DNA from: Diphasiastrum complanatum
Lineage: Eukaryota > Streptophyta > Lycopodiopsida > Lycopodiales > Lycopodiaceae
Direction of reading: 5' to 3'
DNA length: 64,000 nt
Assembly: GCA_029204225.1 (NCBI GenBank)
Contig: CM055092.1
Span: forward strand, 38,695,800-38,759,799
The position numbers were made by a program, and so were the translations under genes. Under the pieces are notes generated by a model. That model was not told the DNA's origin. It was given only the letters and a program-made list of their open reading frames with translations, and did not search any database. Below are positions 33,757 to 45,866 of this stretch, piece by piece; position 1 is the first letter of the stretch, and every line of letters begins with the position of its first letter.

Positions 33757-34406
33757 TGTGAAAGATTCAACTAGTTTTATCACATTTTGCAATATTTTCA
33801 TATTTGGCATATTGAGGCCAAAACTTGTTTTAGACTTAGAGGTTGAATTTTCAAAGTTTATTAGTCTAAATTTCATTTGAATAAACACTTTTTGAAAGTG
33901 TGGGAAAGATAGAATGCGAGTTTGAGTAGATTCAATTTGAATAAGTTGGGTACATTGAATCTAGACCCAAAATTGGTAGGGTTAGCATTTTGGTGGAAAA
34001 GCCAAGTGGCGAAATAGGGTTTGGACCTGTTATAAAAGGGTGTAACTCGTGGAGAGAGTCATCTTCTCTCTTCTCTATCTCATTTCATGCTTATACATGG
34101 TTCTCTTGGGTTCCATTATCCATTGGTGCACTATCTTGGTGATTGCTTGTAATTCTATGTGTAGAATGATCTATATTTGCTATTTTTGGATCCACACGTG
34201 TAATATACAGTAGCTTGTTGGTTTTGTATGGACAACAACAGTACATAATCATTTCATTCAAGTTTGATCAAGTTCTATTAGTGTTTGCATCTCAAATTGT
34301 GTGTAGATGCTGATTTTTTTACATTGGTGAGATTGGTAGTGTATTTCTCTTTCTAACCAAAGATCATTCAAGTAAATTGGATCTTAAGGATCTGAAATCT
34401 TTCACA
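33757..34406 (+). repeat. 5' LTR (650 bp) of the 3.2-kb copia
   Basis: TG...CA ends, directly followed by the tRNA-Met-type primer site. A TATAAAAGGG at about 34031 is a plausible promoter core for the element's transcript. Confidence 0.9.
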
Positions 34407-35006
34407 TGGTATCAGAGCTTGTGTTTCAGGTTATGAAGGAGAAAATCAGATCTATCAATGATTTGGTGAAGACATCAAGTCTAGAGCATGCTAGAGAGGA
34501 TTCTACACCAAAATCGGATTTTTTGCTTTTGTAGATTGGATCTTTTGTAGATCAAAACACTAAATAGGTCAATATACTTCTTCAATTCCAATTTTTGAAT
34601 TCACATACTGGATTTGGCCGATTTTTGGATCATTGGTTCAGCCTAAGTGATGGCTTATAGATTGCATATCAAATTTTCAGCATTTGCATGTAGATTTGGA
34701 ATAGTCAATTCTTTGTGATTTTGTCAAAACCCTAATTTTGATTGGATCTCTAGATAGTGAGGTTGCTGGACTTTATTTGAGTGTGTTTCAATCTTAGGAA
34801 GTGGCAAAAGTCATTAGATTGAGGATAGATCATAGGTTGATCAAGATTCCATGATTCTATGTGTTGATTTGCTTGGATAAGTGCTAGAAGAGAATTTGTG
34901 AGATAGTTTCAAATATTGGTGATTTCTTTTGAAAGCATTTGTTGTTGTTCAAAGGAGTGCTTTGTGCATTGAAGCAGGTTGAAAGAGAAGATTAGGTCAT
35001 TGCTAC

Positions 35007-36313
35007 ATGGCAACCTCAATTGGAGTCATGTTGGAAGCCAATGATAGGCTTACCTCAAGTAACTATTTATTGTGGAGAGTAAGGATGGAGTCACTTCTTG
35101 AGATGAATGATGTTTTGGATATTGTTGTACACTTGGAGGAGAGACCAGCAACACAACAAGATCAATTGAGGTATGACAATCATGTGTGTCTTCTACAAAA
35201 GAGTTTGTATGGCCTTAAGCAAGCACCAAGGAGTTGGTATGCTATTATCCACATAGATTAGCAAGATGGTAACATCATTTTCAGCAAACCTATAATAAAG
35301 TGAATGATCATACTCACTCATAACAAAGCCTTGAGAGAGTAAAAAAGTGTTGAGCTTAGTGGTGGAGACAATCAAGATGTGGAGGATATCAAGAATGCTC
35401 TTAAGAAGGATTTGAGGTGCATGATCTTGGTAATTTGCATTACATTTTAGGAATAGAAGTCATTAGATCTTCTCAATCTACTTTCATTTGTCAAGAGAAG
35501 TATGCTAATTCTATTCTAGAAAGATTTCATATGGTAGATGCAAAAGCTATTGATACACCTATGGAGTCTCATGTAAAGCTAACTATAAGAGGTAATGAAA
35601 GATCCTTCGAGGACATTACTCTCTATAGAAAGCTAGTTGGTTCACTCATCTATCTAACCATTAGTAGACCTGATCTAAGCTATTGTGTTGGAAGATTGAG
35701 TCAATTCATGCAAGATCCTAGTGAGGAGCATTCGAAGCTAGGAAAGCGAGTTTTGAGGTACATCATTCGAACTCGAGATTTTGGCATATCGTATGAGGGA
35801 TCATCACCTAATCTTTTTGGATTTTCAGATTCAGACTATGCTGGAGATGTAATGGATAGGAAATCCATTAGTTCTTATTGTATTTTCATAGGTGATGGAG
35901 CTATATCATGGATGTCAAAGAAACAAGCCACTATCTCATTGTCATCTAGTGAGGCCGAGTACAAAGCTCTTACACATTGCACAAAGGAGATGGTATGGAT
36001 CAAAAGGATGATCAAGGATCTTCACTTGCTGGATTTTTTAGAGAGCCCAATAATCTTTTGTGACAATCAATCAGCCCAAAGAATGGCATCCAATCCTATC
36101 TTTCATGCTAGGAGCAAACATATTGAGATACAATATCATTTTGTGAGGGAGCGAGTCATTGCAAAGGAGGTGGAGCTTCAAGATGTGTCTTCAAGGGAAT
36201 ATGTACCTGATATCTTCACCAAAGCATTGGAAAAAGACTTGTTCATGAAGCATAGGACTTCACTTGGAGTATTATCAAAGTCTATGCTAAAACTAGTTGA
36301 AGAGGGAGTGTGA
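35007..36313 (+). pseudogene. Deleted gag-pol of the 3.2-kb copia with a local inversion
   Basis: An ATG at 35007 starts gag (MATSIGVMLEANDRL). Near 35178 the frame passes from the gag N-terminus straight into RT (HVCLLQKSLYGLKQAPRSWY), so most of gag, protease and integrase is gone. The next RT segment, about 35244-35357, lies in inverted orientation: its minus strand reads LNTFLLSQGFVMSEYDHSLY and on to IYVDN, normally the YVDD site. Plus-strand coding resumes with GGDNQDVEDIKNAL and then a 298-codon frame (35417-36313) for the RT end and complete RNase H (DSDYAGD, SLSSSEAEYKAL, HARSKHIEI, DIFTKALEKDL). No functional RT is possible. Confidence 0.9.
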
Positions 36314-36954
36314 AAGATTCAACTAGTTTCATCACATTTTGCAATATTTTCATATTTGGCATATTGAGGCCAAAACTTGTTTTAGACTTAGAGGTTGACT
36401 TTTTAAAGTTCATTAGTCTAAATTTCATTTGAATAAACACTTTTTGAAAGTGTGGGAAAGATAGAATACGAGTTTGAGTAGATTCAATTTGAATAAGTTG
36501 GGTACATTGAATCTAGACCCAAAATTGGTAGGGTTAGCATTTTGGTGGAAAAGCCAAGTGGCGAAATAGGGTTTGGACCTGTTATAAAAGGGTGTAACTG
36601 AGAGAGTCATCTTCTCTCTTCTCTATCTCATTTCATGCTTATACATGGTCCTCTTGGGTTCTATTATCCATTGGTGCACTATCTTGGTGATTGCTTGCAA
36701 TTCTATGTGTCAAATGATCTATATTTGTTATTTTTGGATCCACACGTGTAATATACAGTAGCTTGTTGGTTTTGTACAAACAGCAACAGTACATAATCAT
36801 TTCATTCAAGTTTGATCAAGTTCTATTAGTGTTTGCATCTCAAATTGTGTGTAGATGCTGATTTTTTTACATTGGTGAGATTGGTAGTGTATTTCTCTTT
36901 CTAACCAAAGATCATTCAAGTAGATTGGATCTTAAGAATCTGAAATCTTTCACA
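36309..36954 (+). repeat. 3' LTR (646 bp) of the 3.2-kb copia
   Basis: Follows a GAAGAGGGAG polypurine tract and ends TTTCACA before the AGTGA duplication. It differs from the 5' LTR by about 15 substitutions and a 4-base deletion near 36600. Confidence 0.9.
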
Positions 36955-36959
36955 AGTGA

Positions 36960-39425
36960 TATGGTATCTTGTTTTTTGGAAAGCCAAGATATCAAATTTC
37001 CTCCAAGATATATGACATATGCACTTGTAGATTTCCGATCTACTTTATCACTTGCAAAATCCGAGTTAGAATAGCCAACTATGGAAAGATCTTCACTTTT
37101 ATATAACAAACCAAAATCATAGGTTGAAGATATATACCTAAACCCTTTTGGCCATTTTCCAATGATGAATAGTAGGATTTTGGATAGCTTGGCTCAACTA
37201 ATGGACACTAAAACTTACATCAGGCCTAGTTATAGTGAGCCAAATTAAGGAGCCTATAAGACTCCTAAAAAGAGTGATGTCCACGAAGGGTGGTCTTTCA
37301 TCACCTTTGTTAGGCTCTTTTACAATTTGCTCCATAGGAGTATCAATACTCTTACGATCTAGCATATTTTAACATTGAAAGAGAATACTTGGATTGACAA
37401 ATAAAAGCTATATCATTGTGGAAGTCAATCTCTAATCCTAATATGTAATGTATTTTTCCAAGATCTTGTATCTGAATTCTTTTCCAAGTGCAATTATTTT
37501 GGTTTCTTCAACTAACTTGATACGACTTTCTGTCAGGATAATATTATCAACATGAATGAGAAGAATGACAATATCTCCATTATAAAACTTGACATACAAG
37601 GAAGGATCATAGTTACTAAGATCAAATCCTAGTGAATCAAGAAAAGTGTTAAGTCAAAAATACCACGATCTTGGAGCTTGCTTTAGTCCATAGAGACTTT
37701 TAAAGAAGCAAATTTTGGTCTTGTTGTGGATGAGCCCAAGAGATTGATCCGTATAAATTTCTTTTTCTAGATATCCATTAAAAATGCATTTGAAACATCT
37801 AGTTGAAAAACTTGCCATTTGAAAAAACAAGCAATAGAAATAATGATTCTAATTGACACCATCTTTGCAACTGGAGCAAAAGTCTCCTCATAATCAAGTC
37901 CATAAACTTGAGCAAAACCCTTTGCACAAAGTCTTGCCTTGTACTTGTTGATTGTGCCATCTTGATTATATTTGACTCGAAAAACTGAAGATCCACAAGC
38001 TCCCATGCCTTGTTGGCAATCAATGCATCATATTCCTCCTTCATGGCAAGAAACCATTCTCTTGAGTTGAGTGCATCATATACATCCTTTGGCTCCTCAT
38101 GTGAAACAAAATAAGCATAATTAGTGGAGTTGAGTTCCACCTGCTTGCCTTTATCACCATATGTAAGCCTCTTAGGCTAGGATCTTTCTCTTTGTGATCT
38201 CCTTGGTGAAAAAATTCGGGGTGACTCCTCCTCAATTCTCGGCCCCATCTCTCCAAGATAATCTTCAAGGGTGATGATAGGAGAATCCTTTTGAGAATCT
38301 TTGATCTCGGCCTCATCAAAGATGTATTTTTTATTCTCATGGAAAATAGCATCCCTACTCTCAATTGTAAGAGTGAGGTAGAGGGAACATAAATTCCGCA
38401 AGCCTTCTTGTCCAACCATGATCCCTTTGACTGAATTTGGAGCATCTCTTTTTCTTGTTTCCAAGGGTACATGAACAAAGCAAGCACATCCAAAAACTCT
38501 AAAGTGATCAACCTTATATTTCTTCTTAAACAAGATTTCATATGGTGATCTTCCTGCAAGTGCATTGTGAGGAAATCTAGTGCAGAATTAATTGCTTCTC
38601 CCCAATATTCAATAGGCAAAGAAGCTTCAGCTCAGATTGCTTTAGCACATTCACTTAGAGATCAAGTTTTTCTTTCAGCAACTCCATTTTGAGATGGAGA
38701 ATAAGCACAAGAAAACTCTCTTTTAATCCTTCAACCTCACAATAATCATAGAACTTGTTGGAGATGTATTCACATCCTCCATCACGTCTTAAAGCTTTAA
38801 CTTTGAAAGAAAACTATTTCTCAACATAAGCTTTGAAGACTAGGAAGTGATCAAATACCATAGCTTTTGAAGAAAGTAGGTACAACCAAGTATATCTTGT
38901 AAAATCATCAATGAAGGTAACAAAACAAGTTGCACCACCAATACTTTTTGAGGAAGAAAAATGAACATCCGAGTGAATTAATTCCAAAGGATGAGAAGTC
39001 TTAATAGAAGACTTTTGATATGGCTTTCTATGTGATTTTGCAACAACACAAGCCTCACAAGGCTTGATATCCTTGGAAAGTGATCTTGGAAGGCCAATAG
39101 CCTTATCATTCTTGATCATAGAAAACATAGACTTATAGTTAGGATGCCCCAACCTTCTATGCCATAACTCCTCCTTAGACATAAGAGCAATTTCACAAAA
39201 GTTTGCATTCTCATAAGAATTTAACTTGAGGATTCCATCATATCAAAATCCATTAGCTAGGATCTCATCATCTTTCTTGATAAAGCAAGTATTGGAATTA
39301 AATTTTACATCACAACCACAATCAAGAAACTTTCCAGCACTTATCAACTTCTTTGTAAGCTTAGGAACAAAAAGAACATTGGAAAGTGATAGAACTTTAG
39401 AAGAAGCAAGTTTAAATGGAATGTT
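36960..39425 (-). pseudogene. Integrase, RT and start of RNase H of the antisense copia
   Basis: Minus-strand blocks in order: pre-integrase trace (39425-39190), WHRRLGHPNYKSM and CEACVVAKSHRKPY with FIDDFTRYTWLYLL (39182-38814), WGEAINSAL and VDHFRVFGCACFVHV (38619-38177, two frames), RT with NQDGTINKYKARL and FAPVAKMVSIRI (38006-37767), and RNase H with SDFASDKVDRKSTSAYVIYLGG (37109-36955, read across the edge). Several stops and frame changes lie between blocks. The gap 37140-37760 still holds traces of the RT catalytic part but no open frame. Confidence 0.85.
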
Positions 39426-39430
39426 GCCAA

Positions 39431-40085
39431 TGTGAAAATTGTCAACATTTCCTAGCTAGTTTGAGGCCTAAATTGGCTAAAATTGTAAATAGTTTTGGTT
39501 CTGGAGTTTCACACGTGTGAACCAGGCCACAATGTTTTTATTTACTGTATTTTTTCAGTATGATGAAGTGTCAAACTTCATACCCTTCAAAATGAGACCA
39601 TTTTGATGTATTTTGGTCATATAAGCCATTTTTAGCTATTTTTCCTATATAGGGAATATCTAGGGTCAAGTACCTTCTAGAGAGAGGAGAGAGAGTCATC
39701 TTCCTCATCCATAAATAGTAGGGAAGTCGTGGAGAACAGGTTGGAGAAACCTTTTGTATGCTTCATTGAGATCAATAGATCATTGTCATTGTTTCTTCCT
39801 CCATTGAGAGCATTGTTGTGTGTATTGTCTTCAAGCTATTGTGTATGATCTTAGGTGCTTTCCAAAAGTGATAGGCTGATGTATTATGGACTGTATAATG
39901 CTATTTTGGGCCGCACTTGATGTTTATGGAAGTTTCCATTTGTGATAAATGCTTTTTGATCAAGTTCTTTGCATTCTAGGTAGCATAGAATGTGTTGCCA
40001 ATTCCTAGCTTATGTAGTTTGGAGTGCAAGCATTCAAGCCAATGATCTTGGAGTTTAGATCCACTTAGGATCTGTATTTTTCACA
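39431..40085 (+). repeat. 5' LTR (655 bp) of the 6.4-kb copia
   Basis: Begins TGTGAAAATTG and ends TTTTTCACA, then the primer site TGGTATCAGAGC at 40086-40097. Confidence 0.93.
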
Positions 40086-40097
40086 TGGTATCAGAGC

Positions 40098-41257
40098 TGG
40101 TTGGCTTCTATTTACAGTAAGTATTCCATTTTTGGTGATATTTGGATGTTTGATCAAGTTCTAGCATGATTTTGCATTGCTTTGTTGATCAAATCTTACT
40201 AACCTTTGTTTTGTGAGTTGAACTTGTGGATCAAAAGCATATTTCAGGTCTATTGAAGATCAGAGGCTGAAAAGAAACTATTTTGGATCAGATCATAACA
40301 CCTAATCATTTGTGATTGTGAGGCTTGTGCATATTCAATACTAACAATGTTCTTTTCAATCCTATTGTTGACAATCTCCATTCTTGGATGAACACTCTCC
40401 TTAAGTGGATGAAACTTCTCCTTAAGTGGATGACAAATGCTCTTTTGAGTGAGTTGTAATTCTCCTAAAGGCTGAGCAAAGCTCCCATTTGGATGAAAGA
40501 TCCCCTTTTTTGGGTGAACATATTGTAAGCTCCATTGTGAAGAGCATATTGTAAAGATTGTCATCAATTTTGGCATAAATTTTGGTGTACTTTGTTGAGC
40601 ATGTAAGTAACTCTCCTTATGTAATTTGATTGGAGCATTTGCTGGAAGGTGTTAACCATTATGCAAGTGTGTTTTCAGGTTCTTAACAGGTTGAGGAACA
40701 TTCTCATGTGAAGTGATCTTAGATCTACATCTAAACACCAAGATTTGACAAGATAGTGAAGCTAGTCTTGTGATTCACTAAGTGTGCTCATTCATTCACC
40801 TCTAAATCTTGTATTTATCACTTGCTGGAGTTTATAAACTTTTAGAAGTGTGGTTTACATGTGGTTTTACAGGTTGAATCAATATCTTAGTGTGTTGATC
40901 ATATGTTGATCAAGTTTGTTCATTACTAGGTAATCTTGGCATCCTAGTTTTGGGTATTTTCTAAGAATGCAAGTAACTCTTCACACCATAACTTGATTTG
41001 GTCACTTGCTGGAAAGTTTGAGAGCTTAAGCAAGAGTGTGTTCAGGTTGGTTTGATTTTGTAATCCATTCTTAGTGTGTGCAAAGTGTTGCATGTGTTTC
41101 AATCTTCCTTTCTATGCTTGGAAACCATCTAGGTTCAAGATAGAAGTGTTTTAGGGTCCTAAATCTTCATAGATCTCTTTATCTATCATTTGTTGAGAGA
41201 AAAGTGAGTGCTAAGTGCTTTAGGACAGAACCTAAAAGTTGAAGAAACATTAGAATC
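40098..41257 (+). other. Leader of the 6.4-kb copia
   Basis: 1.16 kb between primer site and gag ATG without long frames. It has several upstream ATGs and a cluster of AAGTGGATGAA-type short repeats around 40.38-40.51 kb. It presumably contains the packaging and dimerisation signals, which cannot be recognised by sequence. Confidence 0.6.
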
Positions 41258-42268
41258 ATGGCTTCCAATGGTGGGATCATGCTAGAGTCTAGTGAAAGGT
41301 TGAGTTCATCAAACTACTCTACTTGGAAAGTGAGGATGGAGTCCTTACTTGAGTTGAATGAACTCATGGACATAGTTGCAGAAATTGAAGAGAGACCTCT
41401 CACACTTCAAGAGCAACAAAGGTTTGATAAGAAGGCCAAAAGGGCTCTTCATATCATTAAAATGAATGTTACAAATGAACTTCTCAAGGAAGTTGGAAAG
41501 TGTCAAAGTGCAAGTGAGGCATGGAATGCCTTAAAGAAGCTCTTTGAATCAAAGTCCACATCTAGGGTATTGACCCTAAGGAGACAAATATTTTCTAGTA
41601 GGCAAAGAGAGGGTGAAAGTGCTCATGCATTTATCTTGAGAGTTAAGTCCCTAAGTGATGATTTAGCATGCATTGATGAGAACATAAAAGATGGTGAAAT
41701 AGTCCAAGTTATGTTGAATGGTTTGCTAAATGAACATGCTAACCTTGTGCAAAGTTTTGCCATTCAAAGAGTCTTGCCAAGTGTGGTTGACTTGCAAGAA
41801 ATCTTATTGGCTGAAGAACATAGGTTGCAATCAAAGCTTGATGGTGCATCCTTGCAAGGTGGAGGTGAAGAGGCTTTCTTCACAAAAGGCAAATTCAAGG
41901 GCAAAGGTAAAGGCAAAGGGAAATGGTCCAAAGGTGGTAACTTTGATCATGATGATCACTCTTCCTCTTCCTCTTCTACTAAGAACAATAAGTCAAAGTT
42001 CAAGTGCTTTTATTGTGGGATAAAAGGTCATTTTGCAAATGAATGTTATAAGAAGAAAAGAGAGCAAGGAGAGAGGCAAGGAAATCTTACAATAGATGAG
42101 GAAGAACATAACACATGTGAATCACTTGTTATGACTTCAAGTTTGTTAGCCAACATAGATGATAATGATCCTTGGTGGATTGATAGTGGAGCCTCATCTC
42201 ACATGACAAGACATAAGGAATACTTTACATCCTTATTGTCTTATGAGGGAGAAGGTAACATCATCTAA
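41258..42268 (+). CDS. Copia gag and start of protease, ending at an in-frame stop
   Basis: 336 codons beginning MASNGGIMLESSERLSSSNY, the first ATG after the leader. It has a UBN2-type capsid region (about residues 10-200), a Lys/Gly-rich basic patch (about 205-230), a CCHC zinc knuckle CFYCGIKGHFANEC at residues 250-263, and protease start WWIDSGASSH with catalytic Asp309. The frame ends in TAA at 42266-42268, where related elements in this window have a Tyr codon (TIYIAS or SIYTAN). The downstream pol frame is in the same register with no other stop. The product would be gag plus an incomplete protease. Confidence 0.9.
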   Translation: MASNGGIMLESSERLSSSNYSTWKVRMESLLELNELMDIVAEIEERPLTLQEQQRFDKKAKRALHIIKMNVTNELLKEVGKCQSASEAWNALKKLFESKSTSRVLTLRRQIFSSRQREGESAHAFILRVKSLSDDLACIDENIKDGEIVQVMLNGLLNEHANLVQSFAIQRVLPSVVDLQEILLAEEHRLQSKLDGASLQGGGEEAFFTKGKFKGKGKGKGKWSKGGNFDHDDHSSSSSSTKNNKSKFKCFYCGIKGHFANECYKKKREQGERQGNLTIDEEEHNTCESLVMTSSLLANIDDNDPWWIDSGASSHMTRHKEYFTSLLSYEGEGNII

Positions 42269-45211
42269 ACTGCAAATGATGGTCAATGTGACATCAAAGG
42301 CATAGGCACTATTCCTATTTCCCTTTCAACAGATAGGAAAGCAAATCTTGAAAATGTTTTGTACATTCCTTCAATCACTAAGAATTTGCTTAGTGTAAGT
42401 CAAGTGATTGACAAAGGACTTGATGTGGAGTTCATTGGAGATGCATGTTTGATAAGTAAATGTGGATCCTTGATTGCTCAAGGTAGGAGGCATGGTAAAC
42501 TTTTCAAGCTTGATGCATGTGTGATCTCTAATCATGAAGGATGTATGGCTAGGGAGCAATTGACAAACCAAGAAGTTTGGCACAAGAGGTTGGACCATCC
42601 CAACTTCAAATCTTTGGAGGTAATGGCAAAGAAAGAGCTTGTTCTTGGTCTCCCTAAAAGTCTTGTTGCAAACAATAGTGTTTGTGAACATTGTGCCTTG
42701 TCCAAATCTCATAGACTTGCTTATTCTAGATCTACTTCTAGATCTAAAGAAGCTTTTCAACTTGTGCATTCTGATATTCATTCTTCTAGTACAACTAGCA
42801 ATGGTGGGGCAAAGATGTATGCAACTTTCATTGATGACTTTAGTAGGTATACTTGGATCTATCTTCTTAAAAGTAAGGATGAAGTGTTTGCTGCATTTGT
42901 CAAGTTCAAGAATGAAATGGAAAACCAATTCAATACAAAGATCAAATGCTTAAGATCTGATAATGGAGGGGAATACACCTCAAATAGGTTCAAAGACTTT
43001 TGTATAGCACATGGGATTAAGAGGGAGATGTCTAGTCCTAGGACTCCACAACAGAATGGAGTGGCCGAGAGGAAGAATAGAACCCTTTGTGAATGTGCCA
43101 AGGCAATGAGACTACATGCTAATCTTGCTAAGTCTTTTTGGGGGGAAGCTTTAGCATGTGCTAACTATCTATGTAATAGATGGACAAGTGCTTCCTTGGA
43201 TGGTAAAACTCCTCATGAGGTTCTTTATGGTAGAAGGCCGAGTGTCAAGCATTGTAGGATCTTTGGATGTACATGTTTTGTCAATATCACACTTGATGAT
43301 AGAACTAAAGAAGATCCTTCATCAAAGAAGGGTGTGTTTGTTGGCTATAGTGAAGTAAGCAAGGCTTACAAAGTGTACATTCCTTCTACAAAGAAAGTTG
43401 TCATAAGTAGGGATGTCATCTTTCATGAAGAGAATGTTTCCAATGTTGTTGATGTTGATGTTGATGTGCCTACTAATCATCATGATGTGCAAGATGTCTT
43501 GGATGAAGATGGAGATGCCACTCCAAAGCAAACTTCAAGGAAGACTCAAAGGCAAAGGGCTAAGCCATCAAGGCTAACCTATGATGAAAAAGGAAAGCAA
43601 GTGGTGGACAACTCTAACTTTGCTTTTCTTACCTCTTTTGATGAACCAACTTGTGTAGGTGAAGCAATTCAAAAGAAGGAATGGATCCAAGCCATGGATC
43701 ATGAGCATCAAGCACTCATCAAAAGCAACACATGGAGGTTGGTAAAGCTTCCAAAGGACAAGAAGGCAATTGGTTGTAAGTGGATCTTCAAGATCAAGAC
43801 AAATCAAGATGGATCAATCAACAAGTACAAGGCAAGGTTGGTGGCAAAGGGGTATGCTCAAGAATATGGTATTGACTATGATGAGACCTTTGCACCCGTG
43901 GCAAAGATGGTAACTATTCGAATCTTAATCTCTCTTGCAACTCTTTATGATTGGGATATGTGGCAAATGGATGTTACTAATGCCTTCTTGAATGGTGATC
44001 TTGAAGAAGATATTTACATGGAGCAACCCGAGGGCTATGTTTCACATGATGAGCCTAATCATGTGTGCTATCTCCAAAAGAGTTTGTATGGGCTAAAGCA
44101 AGCACCAAGGAGTTGGTATGCTAAGCTCAATTCCTTCTTACTTTCTCAAAACTTTGTTATGAGTGAGTATGATCATTCTCTCTACTTTAGATTGAATGAA
44201 AATGATATCACTTTACTTTTGATCTATGTTGATGACATTATCTTAAGTGGTGGTAACAATCTAGATATAGATGAAATCAAGATGGCACTCAAAAGAGAGT
44301 TTGAAATTCAAGATCTTGGTAAACTTCATTATATCTTAGGAATAGAGATTATTAGAACTTCTAAATCTACATTCATATGTCAAGAAAAGTATGTTAACTC
44401 TATTCTAAAAAGGTTTCATATGGAAGATTGTAAAGTTGTTTCTACTCCTATGGAATCAAATGTAAAGCTAACTACAAGAAGTAATGAAAGATCCTTCAAG
44501 GACATTACTCTCTATAGAAAGCTAATAGGATCTCTTATATGGTTAACCATCACAAGACCTGATCTAAGCTTTGTGGTTGGTAAACTAAGTCAATTTATGC
44601 AAGATCCTAGTGAGGCTCATTGGAAGCTAGGAAAGAGAGTACTTAGATACATCTCGGGATCTAGAGATTTTGGCATCTTGTATGGAGGTACTACACCTAA
44701 CCTTTGTGGATTTTCAGATTCAGATTTTGCAGGTGATCAAATGGATAGGAAGTCAACAAGTGCCTTTGCAATCTATCTTGGAGATGGAGTGGTCTCATGG
44801 CTATCAAAGAAGCAACCAACTATCTCTCTATCTTCCACCGAAGCCGAGTACAAGGCATTAACAACATGCACCAAGGAGATTCTTTGGATCAAGAGGATGT
44901 TATTGGATCTTCACTTGCTGGAACCAGAGAAGACTCCAATCATACTTTTTGATAACCTTTCAGCCCAAAGCTTGGCAAGCAATCCTGTTTTTCATGCAAG
45001 GAGCAAGCACATTGAGATTGCTCACCATTTTGTGAGAGATCAAGTCATTGCCAAAGAGGTGGAGCTTCAACATGTCTCTTCAAAGGAGTGTGTGGCTGAT
45101 ATCTTCACCAAACCATTGGGAAAGGACCTATATTTAATGCATAGATCTAATCTTGGAATGTGCTCAAAGACTATGTTGAAACTAGCATCCAATGTTGAAG
45201 AGGGAGTGTGA
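42269..45211 (+). pseudogene. Copia pol (protease end, integrase, RT, RNase H), separated by one stop
   Basis: In register with gag; the first internal ATG is at 42359, giving 950 codons from there. The pre-integrase zinc site has VWHKRLDHPNFKS and CEHCALSKSHR. The integrase core has HSDIHSS, FIDDFSRYTWIYLL, LRSDNGGEYTS and PQQNGVAERKNRTL. RT contains NKYKARLVAKGYAQEYGIDY, FAPVAKMVTIRI and the LLLIYVDDIILSG catalytic site. RNase H shows SDSDFAGDQMDRKSTSAF, SLSSTEAEYKAL and FHARSKHIEIAHHF, then DIFTKPLGKDL. It ends at GVEEGV-type residues overlapping the polypurine tract. All active-site residues that I can check are present. Without the stop before it the whole would be a standard polyprotein of about 1,317 codons. 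Confidence 0.9.
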
Positions 45212-45861
45212 AAATTGTCAACATTTCCTAGCTAGTTTGAGGCCTAAATTGGCTAAAATTGTAAATAGTTTTGGTTCTGGAGTTTCACACGTGTGAACCA
45301 GGCCACAATGTTTTTATTTACTGTATTTTTTCAGTATGATTAAGTGTCAAACTTCATACCCTTCAAAATGAGACCATTTTGATGTATTTTGGTCATATAA
45401 GCCATTTTTAGCTATTTTTCCTATATAGGGAATATCTAGGGTCAAGTACCTTCTAGAGAGAGGAGAGAGAGTCATCTTCCTCATCCATAAATAGTAGGGA
45501 AGTCGTGGAGAACAGGTTGGAGAAACCTTTTGTATGCTTCATTGAGATCAATAGATCATTGTCATTGTTTCTTCCTCCATTGAGAGCATTGTTGTGTGTA
45601 TTGTCTTCAAGCTATTGTGTATGATCTTAGGTGCTTTCCAAAAGTCATAGGCTGATGTATTATGGACTGTATAATGCTATTTTGGGCCGCACTTGATGTT
45701 TATGGAAGTTTCCATTTGTGATAAATGCTTTTTGATCAAGTTCTTTGCATTCTAGGTAGCATAGAATGTGTTGCCAATTCCTAGCTTATGTAGTTTGGAG
45801 TGCAAGCATTCAAGCCAATGATCTTGGAGTTTAGATCCACTTAGGATCTGTATTTTTCACA
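45207..45861 (+). repeat. 3' LTR (655 bp) of the 6.4-kb copia
   Basis: Preceded by GAAGAGGGAG. Differs from the 5' LTR by G-to-T (ATGATGAAG versus ATGATTAAG) and G-to-C (AGTGATAGG versus AGTCATAGG) changes only. Confidence 0.93.
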
Positions 45862-45866
45862 GCCAA

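Larger units (their letters stand above)
33757..36954 (+). mobile_element. Non-autonomous copia element, 3.2 kb, nested
   Basis: LTRs at 33757-34406 and 36309-36954 begin TGTGAAAGATTC and end TTTCACA. The element is flanked by a perfect 5-bp duplication AGTGA (33752-33756 and 36955-36959) inside the host's RNase H. The primer site TGGTATCAGAGC is at 34407-34418. Fifteen or so differences between the LTRs point to an older insertion than the 6.4-kb neighbour. Protease, integrase and part of RT are deleted, so it would depend on another element's proteins. Confidence 0.92.
39431..45861 (+). mobile_element. Nearly intact copia element, 6.4 kb, nested
   Basis: LTRs of exactly 655 bp (39431-40085 and 45207-45861) flank a primer site, a 1.16-kb leader and one long gag-pol frame. 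The target duplication GCCAA is perfect (39426-39430 and 45862-45866). The LTRs differ at only two positions that I can find, so insertion is recent. Its family is close to, but distinct from, the antisense host element (different LTR sequence; proteins clearly related). It is the only copia here with every domain present in order. Confidence 0.95.

Noticed and set aside
42266-42268. Programmed gag-pol readthrough stop in the 6.4-kb copia
   Set aside because: The stop lies inside the protease just after the DSG motif, not between gag and protease, and the related elements have a Tyr codon there. Simple damage is likelier unless other copies share it.
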